64,000 bases of DNA from Axinella damicornis (taxonomy: Eukaryota > Porifera > Demospongiae > Axinellida > Axinellidae), in the NCBI GenBank assembly GCA_963931865.1, contig OZ007515.1, positions 989,506 to 1,053,505 of the forward strand, written 5' to 3'. Under the pieces are notes generated by a model. It saw only the letters and a list, made by a program, of their open reading frames with translations, did no database searches and was not told where the DNA came from. Of this stretch, positions 27,901 to 39,900 are shown piece after piece; position 1 is the stretch's first letter, and the number at the start of each line of letters is the position of its first letter. A program made the position numbers and the translations under genes.

Positions 27901-30900
27901 TATAACAGGTGGTATGGTAGTTTGACTATAGTACAGTGAGTAGCCCAACATGCACAGTGTCCGTATGTATAACAGGTGGTATGGTAGTTTGACTGGAGCG
28001 GTTTGCAGCTGGCTTGGGTTACCTGTGGTACTCCATGTTTGACTGCACATCACAGCAAGAGTGCAGGCATTTGAAATGTTTTTGCTGTTTTATGCACTGA
28101 TAGCAATAACTGAAACCTCTGTCTATTAGAAATACTGAAACAGAGTTCTTGGTTGTTAAAATGAGCTCTCATTCCCTTCCTCGTGACAGACGGAGGAGTT
28201 TTGCAGCCTGGTCGAGGAGAGCTACTACGACTGGGTGGCACAGTATCTGGTCATGAAACGATCCTCCATCGAACCCAACTTCCACAACCTCTACATGAGC
28301 TTCTTGGACACCCTTGGCTCCACCCAGCTCAGGAAGACTGCTCTGAGAGAGACCTACAGGAACATCAGGGTCAGTTTGTTGGCGATTAGCCTGGATAACA
28401 GCTGTGTAGTGGTTCACTAGGAGTGGTATCAATAGTGACACTAGTTACATGAACAACATTATTAGCATGTCTCTTGTGGCATTCTTGCGACATTATTGCC
28501 ACTGGCAACATTAATGCCACTGGCAACATTAATGCCACTGGCAACGTTAATGTCATCAATGCCACTGGCAACATTAATGTCATCAATGCCACTGGCAACA
28601 TAATGTCATCAATGCCATTGATGTCATTTGTGGAAGTTCATGCATGGAGTGATTCACTGTGTATGTAATGTGAACTGTACATAATGCTGAGTATGCAATA
28701 GGCACGTAGGTGTGCACTATGCACAGTTGCATGGACTTATATAGAAGAGGCTGATTAAATTGGTAACAGCCATAACCTGAAGCCGTCAGCATGAAACATT
28801 ACTAGACTACACAGGGACATACATTGTAGAAGCAGCCAATTAAACTGGTCTAGTTGCTGGTGTGTGTCTACACAGGGACTTGGATGCCATAACCTTACAA
28901 CCTGAAGCCATCAGCATGAAATATTACTAGTTGGTGTGTGGTAGACTCAACAGGCCAGTGGTACTGATTGTCTTACAGCGAATTTCAGTTGCGTTTGAAT
29001 CTCCGTGTTGCGAACGCTTCCGTACGGAATCGCGTATGGATGTACGCTATAGCGCTTGTACATGTACCCGCCGGCACCTAATAAGCGAGGTCAAGGTGCA
29101 TGTAATACAAAGTCATATCTACACGCGATTCCGTACGGAAGCGAACGCAACACGGAGATTCAAACGCAACTGAAATTCGCTGTACAACATGAAGTGCATA
29201 GAGACATTAGCCTCCCCATTCGTGTTATGAATGTCTTCATCTCATTTCAGGTGATCCTCCAAGCGGACAAGACGAGCAACAACTTTTCGGACAGAGCCAT
29301 TCTGAAGAACCTTGGCCACTGGCTAGGCATGCAGACCCTTGCCAAGAACAAGCCCATTCTTCAGATCGTAAGTGACATATGATGGATCGTTAGGACTAGC
29401 TCCTTCCGGAGGTTGGTAATTAACCTTCCTAATAGTACTTGAAATGTGTGGGCATGGAAAGCACACGTTTGTGAGGGGTACGCAATATATGATCACTGCA
29501 TCCCGTCAAGTGCTGTAACATGCTGAAGTAACAGAGCTCGCATGCTCAGGGAATGATTATTATTACACTCCTGGTAGGGGAAAAATTGTGCCCCGTAAAT
29601 AAATAATATAATATAATGTTTGAGTACTTAGGATTGGCCTACATAGATTCTGACTACACCGCCGTGATCGCTATCAAGCACTGACCTGAATGATAAAAGT
29701 TGGTGCTGAAACTCACCTTGGTGGCTGAGATATGAGCGCTTTTTGTCTCGCCATTGGCCGCCATTGCTCGAGCGCTCTCTTCGACTTCCGGTGGCAGTAC
29801 CGTTCTCAGGAAGGCACACGAAGATTCTGACCACACGGCCGTGATCGCTGTCGTTCACTGACACTTACATGCCAAAACTCACCGTGCTGGCTAAGTTGTA
29901 AGTGCTGTAATAATGTCTTGTCTTCCTTTTGGCCGCCATTGCTCGCGATCGACTGAGCGTGGTTGCCACGTGGCATGTGCGTTAATTGGAACAAATTTCA
30001 ATAATTAGCTTGCGCTACGGCGAGGCAACGCGGCGTTGCAATGGCTACCAGGAGTGCGGTTGCCCCTCGATCCTCTGAAATATTTTCACAGAATGGCATG
30101 TTTATGGTTTTGAGAGGGTTGCATAAGCATGTCCTTATTCTCCAGGATCTTGGGCTGAAAGATATGATCCTAGAAGCTCAATACAAAGGGCAGCAGGTAC
30201 GTGTGTGCGTGCGTGCGTGTGTATGTTTGTGTATTGTGTGGCAGTGTTTTTTCATGTGATGATGCTTGAATGTTAGATCTGTATTTCTGTTCATGCAAGT
30301 AGGAACTCCTGTACGTTGTACCGTTTGTGGCGAAGGTGTTGGAGGCGTGTGCTGACAGCAAGGTTAGCAGCCATTCATAAGCGAGTTCTTCTGCAAACGG
30401 ACTTGCTACATGACTTGTATCTTTGCTCTTGTAGGTTTTCAAACCACCCAATCCTTGGACGATGGCGATCATGGGAGTGCTTAGTGAATTACATGCAGTT
30501 CCTGATCTTAAGGTGAGGAATGTCGGCAGGAGTTGGGTGAGATCTCTTCAAGAGCCAAGTTTATTGTTACCAAGAGATGTATTAATTATTGAGGGGATTT
30601 TATGAAATTGCAACTCAGGAAGTTTAGCAGCTGAAAGGCTTTACCATGTGAGTATCTGTAGGAAGGAAGTATACAGTAATGGTCCAGGACCAGAATCTGT
30701 GTCTCACATATGGAGCTGTAACAGTAGTAACCGAGTGTAGTAAGGCAAGTAACCTTGACAACAGTGGTCTGATACTGAGCATGCAACTTCCGTTTGCTTT
30801 ATGCAATAAAGTTAGTATCACATCCCGCAGAACGGCTGCAGTGGACAACGATCGTAAAAGGTGGCGGCTCACACGGTGGAAACAAACGTACCTGTAACTC

Positions 30901-33900
30901 AGTTAATGCGTTGAACTTCTTCGTTGGTGACAGCATCGTAAGTATGCCATGTACCGTAACGTTCGGAGATGCACACATCATCGAACACAAGTCCGTTTTC
31001 TGGAGACGGCTCTGTCTTCTCAAAGACGAAACTTAGACCTAGTAATAATATTGGCCGTATCGGGGTATTTTGCTCCCTCTCTCAGGCTTCTTGAACAACA
31101 CTGAAGCCACCTCAGATTACCTGGTGTTGGGTGTTATAGTACATAATGGCATGATTTCAGAGCAGTGGACCCAAATCATCATCCCATCTCAAGGAAGTTC
31201 AGATGTTTACATCCTGTGAGTGGATCCAGTGCTTCAAAGCAGTACCCATTGAACTGGTGCACTGAGGAATAGCTGTCTTACTGTACTTCCTTAGTAAAGT
31301 TGTGAGGTCATATCGTCATGCTCTTATTAGGAGCATGAGGTTATGACTTCACTCTTTACCAACCAATGACTGCAAAAGCCGTCATGAGCTCCCATAAGCC
31401 ATAAGAATTTATATGGGGAATTTATTACTAGGCGTTATACTTTAATACAGGATTTTGCTTCCTTAAGCTGTTTCTTATGGTTGGTAAAGAGTTAAGTTTT
31501 ATACTGTTATGTGGGACAATCTCAAGTCCAGCTTTAAATTTTGGAACTTGCTGCAAATAATTATGTGATCTTGCAGAGGAAGTACTGTGTACTCAACATT
31601 AGTAATTCATGTAACATGTACTCTCTCTTATGGAGGTACCATGTTGATTGATTGCTACATTCCTGACACTGCAGCTAAACCTGAAGTTTGAGATTGAAGT
31701 GCTTTGTAAGCACCTCTCCATGGAGATTGGAGTGAGTTTATCCTTTAGCTAGCTGTAGTCCGCAATTTGACCCTCCCTCTTCTTGAGTTGCTTCATTCTC
31801 CCTCGCAGGACGTCACTGCTACTAACCTCCTGAATGACATTGAGCGGGCAAAGAACCTGTGCCAGTTATCCAACCCAAGAGGTAATCTAAATCATGTGAC
31901 ATTCCTGTTGTTACATAATGCGTATCACTCTACCAGCATTATCCTGTTGCCCTTGGTTGCACACTGGAATGTTGCCATACTGTAGTATATGGTGGGAGTG
32001 TACCTCATCCAGGAGTGTACCAATGTGTTTATATCAATGTGATTTAGTTATGTGTGAGTTGATTGGCTAAGAGCAAGAGTGTTTGATGTCAAGAAGTTGT
32101 ACTTGGCAACTATGGTACAAGTACTGGAGTTTAGTTTATTCAGTGAGTTATTACATCACAAAACTAGCTACCTGATAATATAATTTAAGTGATACAATGA
32201 ACATTACATCATACAAGGTCTACATTACATCATAGTACATCAAACTGATAATATATTACAAGTGATGCAGAGGGCTGGAGTAGGACATTAATGCTGAACA
32301 TCACTGTCTACCTGTCAGGCTGATAGGATAGGTTATAAATTTATTTTGCATGAGTATCAGGTCATGCATGTTCCATCTGGAGCATGTTCTCACCGTCATT
32401 GACCTCTGGCTGGAAGAATACCTCCACAATGTTCACAGTGTTTGCAGGTCAGTCTTTTGTTGCAGGTGTGTTCTGTGGGTTCATCAGTGTACTGAACAGA
32501 GGACAATTCAAAGGCCCCCACTACCAGTTTGGTGCTGGCATGATAGTTTGTTTCTTGTATTGGTCGGAGTGTATGTGCATCATCATAAGGTTTCATTGGT
32601 GGCCCTGAGCCGGTAACCAGGACAGATGGTGACTTCAAACTGCTCTCTTGGGTAGGCTTGCAGCTGCAGTGTTCCTCTTCACAGCTGTAGTGCTCCTCTA
32701 TGCAGCTGCAGTACTCCTCTTCGCAGCTGCAGTGCTCCTCTTTGCAGCACTCCTCTTCACAGCTGTAGTACTCCTCTTCACAGCTGTAGTACTCCTCTTC
32801 ACAGCTGCAGTACTCCTCTTCGCAGCTGCAGTGCTCCTCTTCGCGCTCGCAGCTGCAGTACTCCTCTTCGCAGCTGCAGTACTCCTCTTCGCAGCTGCAG
32901 TACTCCTCTTCGCAGCTGCAGTACTCCTCTTCGCAGCTGCAGTGCTCCTTTTTACAGCTGCAGTACTCCTCTTTGCAGCTGCAGTGCTCCTCTTTGTGAA
33001 GTCCAGTGACCAGTTTTTGTGCACAACATTGACTTTCTTCTGTCCACAAGTTCATGGGCCCTGAAGTATTAGGTTGTATTGGGGGACATCTGTTCAACAT
33101 ACTTGTTCTGAAATCAAACGGTCTCAATTGTTCAATCTGTCGCCTGTTGACTCCAGTGACGAATTCACTGGAGGCATGTGGAGATGTTTCTTGTACGCAC
33201 TTTGTTCCATTTCCGTGGCCCATTTCAGACAAGACAATTTCCTGGTGTCCGTACTCCACGAAACTGCTCATGATTACCTTGCAGCGTATTTGTTGATCGC
33301 CTTCTTGACTAGTCACCATTGTTAGAACTTGCATGACTTAAGTACTAGTTTAGATGCAAGTAACCCTGTGATATTCCTCATGTTATACCTGCAAGAAGAC
33401 GGAACAACTTTGGATCAGACTATAATCTCTAGTGCATCAGTTGTTCTAGACTGCATGAGGTCCCTCTTTCCGTTATTGACATGCACTTTCAGAGTGATAC
33501 CTGGGTAATGCAACCATTTGCTACAGTATTAGCTATATTGATTGTCATATACACATTGAAGTCCATCTGTATACAGGCATGCACAGCACATGCAGCTGTA
33601 TATTGTACATCTAGCTAGCTAGGCTACGATAGGATTGACTGCGCAACTCACCTTTTTGCAGTTTGGAGCTGCAAGAATCTGGCCCTCCCCCAAGTTTGAA
33701 GGGCTTTTATACCGATACGTTATATTGAAGTCTCTCAAGTGCAATCCTGACTTCGCGCGCGAAGCCTCGCAAGTGACACTCCCACACGCATTTCGAAATT
33801 TTTCCGCTAGCGCTATAGCACATTCTACTGTATATTATGTGTAGTATGTAGTCGACAGGCTTGGCTGCAGAAAAGAGATCACAGGAGGTTGGTGCACTGC

Positions 33901-36900
33901 GTTTGGTCGTCTCGACCTATTCCTTGATTTTTTTCTGGCACGGCCGGCCGGCCGGGTACGCGAATTGCACGATCGTAGCTAAATCACCGATGCTGCGGCA
34001 ACCCTGTCAGTCAGTGTCACTCGAGAATCGTCGATATCCGTACCGTACTCCCAGTGGATCTAGCTAGACGTTGGCTTCATCATCGTTGTCCAGGACTCCT
34101 GTTGAGCGATCTTCCAACCTTGGTTCGCGTCTGAATTCTTCCCTCAACAGTCCGCATTCAACGTACGTGCCTGCCGTCTTCTTTAATTCAGCTTCTCTGA
34201 ACCTAGTCGAGTCGCGGTCCGGTACGGCTGGCCCGCGAGACTACTCTTCTCCCGCTGTGTTCGCTCCATGATCCAGGGGTCAGGATCACAAGGAGACAGC
34301 CTTGATGTTCGTGTTCCAAAGGTATCTAGACTCGAGTTTCTGCTTTGTACTTTCCCACTGTGGCCGTGGAAATCGTCCACTAACCCTTCAAAGTGTACTC
34401 CCTTACTGGCCTTCGGCTGCAAGGCTCATTCCACACCCAAAACGCCACTTGTCCTTCGATCAGCAATACTGTTAATTTTATTCATGATACCCGCATTCCA
34501 CAAGCGGAGGTGAAAGGTGGAGATTGGCCCAATGTTCATCCTGGGCCTCCCTGAGCTTTATGCCTTGCAAATTATGCTTGAGTATAATAGCTGTGTGGAA
34601 ACAGAGCTATTCTGTGTTCAAATACCCAATATAACTATCTATGATGATGATGTCATCATGCAATAGACATACCTGCAATTGTAAACAGCAAGGTCGGGTC
34701 ATTGTGGGGGACCACAGAGGAACTAGGGATGAACGCATGGGCCTGTTCATTGAAGTAGTGTCTGACCTTGAAGTAATCTCCCCTAACATCTCGAAGAAGG
34801 TGTGGTGGTAGGTGTCTTTCTCAACGTCGTCCAGGTCATTGTGCTTCCCCCCAGCTCGAATACACTTCTGGGAGTTAACCGCACGAATTAGCTTGCCCAT
34901 GTCACTTCCAGGATCCACCGTACCCTGGAAGATCGGCTTGAACTGGAGGAGGGTGGATTGTGTATGAGGAGAGAGGGGGGAGGGAAGGAGGGAGGGAAGG
35001 GGGAGGGAAGGAGGGAGGGAGGGAGGAGGGAGGGAAGGGGGAGGGAGGGGAGGGAAAGAGGAGTGAGGGAGGGGTGACAAGGGAGGGGTGACAAGGGAGA
35101 GAGAAGGATATGAGGAGGGAGGTGTAGTTATGTGAAGGAGGACAGTGAAGAGGTCTAGTGCTTGCAGTAAGCTAAGATAGATGTTCGGACATTAAACTAA
35201 ATACGTTAAACTTGACTAAGTGGTTGGAAATTACACAATTGTCAGTTGTCAGGCTGTTATCCATAGGCCCACATTGAGCCAACCAGGTGGGTGCAAGTTA
35301 TGCCAGGCTCCAGGAAGTTAGCTTGTAGCACCTATGCAATAAACTGTCAGCTGCCATCACTTAATCACCTTGGTCACATACCAACTTGAGGCATAATATT
35401 TACAGTTAGTAATTTCCACAACCTTAGACGCCCACATTGAGCCACCCAGGTGGGTGCAAGCTATGCCAGGCTCCAGGAAGTTAGCTTGTAGCACCAGGAA
35501 GGAGTAGGTTTGTTGCAGGTAAAACAAAGGGTGGAAAAGAATGGTGTCACCAAGGGAATTGCAAGTTGATTACCATACAGGTCATTACCACACTGTATAA
35601 ACAGGTTGTCACCAAGGCAAATATGCAATAAACTGTCTGCTGCCATCCCTTTACCAACTTGCATTCTACAGACATAATATTTACAGTCAGTAATTTCCAC
35701 AACCTCAGACCACATTTCCATTGCCACAGATTACACATTGCCTAATGGTAATCACTAGTCTCATTCCCAGACCCGGCCTCATCCCGTTCCCAGACCCGGC
35801 CTCATCCCGTTCCCAGACCCAGCCTCATCCCGTTCCCAGACCCAGCCTCATCCCGTTCTCAGGCCATTCTCAAGCCGTTCCTAGGCCATTCTCGGACTGT
35901 TCCAAGGTTTTTCCCAGGCCGTTCTCAGGCCATTACTTGGTTGTTCCCAGACCGCTCCCAGGCCGCTCTCAGGACACTCCCAGGCCGCTCTCAGGACACT
36001 CCCAGGCCATGTGCAGCACGCACGAAGCATGATTCTTTCGGGAGCATCGTGAGCACAGTATGGTGCACACCATTGGACAGCAGTCGACTACACTCAGATA
36101 AACCACATCGTGTGCGAAAGAGTCTGTGACCATTAAATTTTATTCAGAGCTCAGCAGATGCCCGCCACAGAGCCGGCTCGACTACAGCCAGTGCAATGGG
36201 TGACACATATACTCTGATAGGGAAGAGAACCTACAGAATAGACTCCTGGTGAAAGTACAAGTGTTCAGCCATTGGTCAACTTCCCCCTCCCTGTCTCCAG
36301 CTTTCTATTTGCATCCATTCAAGGAGCTGGTTTGTGTGTGGGTGGGAGAGAATCCCTCCACTACTGACCTTCCTGTGCTCATCCTGGACTCTTGGGCCAT
36401 TTATTCAGCTCAAGAGATTCCTCTCTGCTTTATTACCCGATAATAACTTTTGTACGTAGGGGGTATGATGAGACCACAAGGTGTACCAAATCAGGTATCC
36501 TAGTGGTGAGCTCTTAAGTACAGGCTGTGCATTTGTGGATGGTTGTGCTTGTGAAGTTAATTAGTAGGGGCACCCTCAGCGGACGATGGAGATCTTGGCA
36601 AAAGTAATCTAACGTTTCTTGTAGCTAGTTACAGTTCTTGGCTTTCCCAGGCCATTCTCTTGCCATTCCCAGGTCTTTCCCAGGCCATTCTCAGGCCGTT
36701 CCTAGGCCGTTACCAGACGAATGGCGTACCTGGTTCATTCCTTCATTTGTAAAGAGCAGGGTCGGGTCATCGTGGGGGACCACAGAGGAACTAGGGATGA
36801 ACGTGTGGGCCTGTTCATTGAAGTAGCTGATGAACATCTGTCGTATCTGTTTGCTTGAAAGGGAGGAGTCCATTTTGTGACCTGAGGTAGCAAAATGGGT

Positions 36901-39900
36901 GGCTAGTAAGTGACATACTAAGAAGATAACGGATCACTCTACTTGAGGTCGCCTTCAGCCTAAGGGTCCCTTAGACGTCAGGTTTTCAGGCGCCAACTTC
37001 GATCAGTGCCCTTCCAGCCATGCTGTTGCAGAATCATGACTCTACCACACCCACTCATTAGCGTGTTTTCAATAGTCACGGTTCTCGATTTTGCCTACCA
37101 TGTTGACCGCACCCCCATCCACACACAGATTAATTTTCACCCCACTTACAATTTGCATGCCACATTGACCCCCCACCAGGTTGACCACACCCCCATCCAT
37201 ACACCAATTTTCATCCCACTTAACAATTTGCACACCACATTGACTACACCCACATCCACACACACGTTGACCACGCCCCCACCACATTGACTACACCCAC
37301 ATCCACACACACGTTGACTACGCCCCCATCCACACAGACCAAGCAGCTGTAGAAGAGGTGCCAGTAGGGATCCAATCAGGTTCCATCCCCCAGCCGTCTC
37401 CTCCCACACCGCTCTTCCCCTATGATGTCATCGACGTCTCCTCTCTGGCAGGCCTGACACCGCATCTTCAAGTCAGCCCACAGGTAATGCTTGATGTCAA
37501 TTTGCATCATGAAGTGTCATGATACAAAATCACATCCCTCCCTACCTCACATTCCTCCCTACCTCACATCCCTCCCTACCTCACATTCCTCCCTACCTCG
37601 CATCCCTCCCTACCTCACATTCCTCCCTACCTCGCATCCCTCCCTACCTCACATTCCTCCCTACCTCGCATCCCTCCCTACCTCACATTCCTCCCTACCT
37701 CACATCCCTCCCTACCTCGCATCCCTCCCTACCTCACATTCCTCCCTACCTCGCATCCCTCCCTACCTCACATTCCTCCCTACCTCGCATCCCTCCCTAC
37801 CTCACATTCCTCCCTACCTCACATTCCTCCCTACCTCACATCCCTCCCTACCTCACATTCCTCCCTACCTCGCATCCCTCCCTACCTCGCATCCCTCCCT
37901 ACCTCACATTCCTCCCTACCTCACATCCCTCCCTACCTCACATTCCTCCCTACCTCGCATCCCTCCCTACCTCACATTCCTCCCTACCTCGCATCCCTCC
38001 CTACCTCACATTCCTCCCTACCTCACATCCCTCCCTACCTCACATCCCTCCCTACCTCACATTCCTCCCTACCTCGCATCCCTCCCTACCTCACATTCCT
38101 CCCTACCTCACATTCCTCCCTACCTCACATCCCTCCCTACCTCACATTCCTCCCTACCTCGCATCCCTCCCTACCTCACATTCCTCCCTACCTCGCATCC
38201 CTCCCTACCTCACATTCCTCCCTACCTCGCATCCCTCCCTACCTCACATTCCTCCCTACCTCGCATCCCTCCCTACCTCACATTCCTCCCTACCTCACAT
38301 CCCTCCCTACCTCACATTCCTCCCTACCTCACATCCCTCCCTACCTCACATTCCTCCCTACCTCGCATCCCTCCCTACCTCACATTCCTCCCTACCTCGC
38401 ATCCCTCCCTACCTCACATTCCTCCCTACCTCACATCCCTCCCTACCTCACATTCCTCCCTACCTCACATCCCTCCCTACCTCACATCCCACACCTCGCA
38501 TCCCTCCCTACCTCACATCCCACACCTCGCATCCCTCCCTACCTCACATCCCACACCTCACATCCCTCCCTACCTCACATCCCACACCTCGCATCCCTCC
38601 CTACCTCACATCCCACACCTCACATCCCTCCCTACCTCACATCCCACACCTCGCATCCCTCCCTGCCTCACATCCCACACCTCGCATCCCACACCTCACA
38701 TCCCTCCCTACCTCACATCCCACACCTCGCATCCCTCCCTGCCTCACATCCCACACCTCACATCCCTCCCTACCTCACATCCCACACCTCGCATCCCTCC
38801 CTGCCTCACATCCCACACCTCGCATCCCTCCCTGCCTCACATCCCTCAATCCCTACCTCACATCCCACACCTCACATCCCACATCCCTACTTCTCATCTC
38901 TACTGCACCTCACGTCCCCACCTCACCCTCCCTCCCCTCCCTCCCTCCCTCCGCTCCTCCCCTCCCTCCCCTCCTCCCCTCCTTCCTCCCTCCCTCCCTC
39001 CCTCCCTCCCTCCCTCCCTCCCTCTCTCCCTCTGCCCCTCCCCCACCCCCTCCAGATCACCCTCCTCCAGCAATGTCCCCAGTTGAAGCAGTGCATCAAA
39101 CCAGCCGTGGAGAAGGCTGTGCAGGACCTCCTGCTGCCTGTGGCCGAGCGCTCCATCAAGATAGCACTCACTACCACTGAGCACATCATCAAGAAGGTGC
39201 AGATACTGAGATGGCTGTTAACCACTGTCCAGAATGTAGAGTCCTACATTCCTGGCATACCACCTCCAGAATTTAACATCAAAGAGAATTGATATAGATT
39301 TAGGTGTCTTCTCTTCTCAGTATAAATATTAATGTGGTTTGTCGCTTTTGATCGTCAGCAAATTGAGACTTGATTAAGCTCATGATGCTGCAAACATTCT
39401 TTGAATGTCAGAACTGCTGCCCTCACAAAGCTTCTGTGTGTTGGTGAGTAACCCTGACCAAAGCATTGAGGCTTTCCAGCAGTGATCTCTCACAATCTCC
39501 TTGCTGTTGGTGTCTGCCAGAAAGATGGGTGATTCAAACCCTACTTCACTTGAGCTGATTCTGTTGTGTCGCTTGTAGCTGTACTTTCAAAATACAATGC
39601 TGTATTTCCTAATCACTCCTCGTGGATCCTCCTCCGTGTTCCTCGGGTAGATGTGCAGCGTTCAGCTTCTGTTGGCAGTACACTGTCTCATGGTTACTTG
39701 GTAGCATTCCTAGAAGCATTGAAATTGCACTTCACAGACCTCAACGTAAAACTTAGAGGTCTCTATTAATAGAACTACTAAGCCAAAAATACTGTTCGTT
39801 TGGCAGCACACACACCTTCCTCCTCTCTTCCCCCTCCCTGTATTCCTTCCCTTCCTCCTCTCTCTCCTCTCCTCCCTCCCTCCCTCCCTCCCTCCCTCCC

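Noticed and set aside
37491..39180. Open frames of over 500 codons in intron 37
   Set aside because: They consist only of the 17-bp CCTCCCTACCTCACAT repeat, lie between two CNOT1 exons, and are open in two frames at once.
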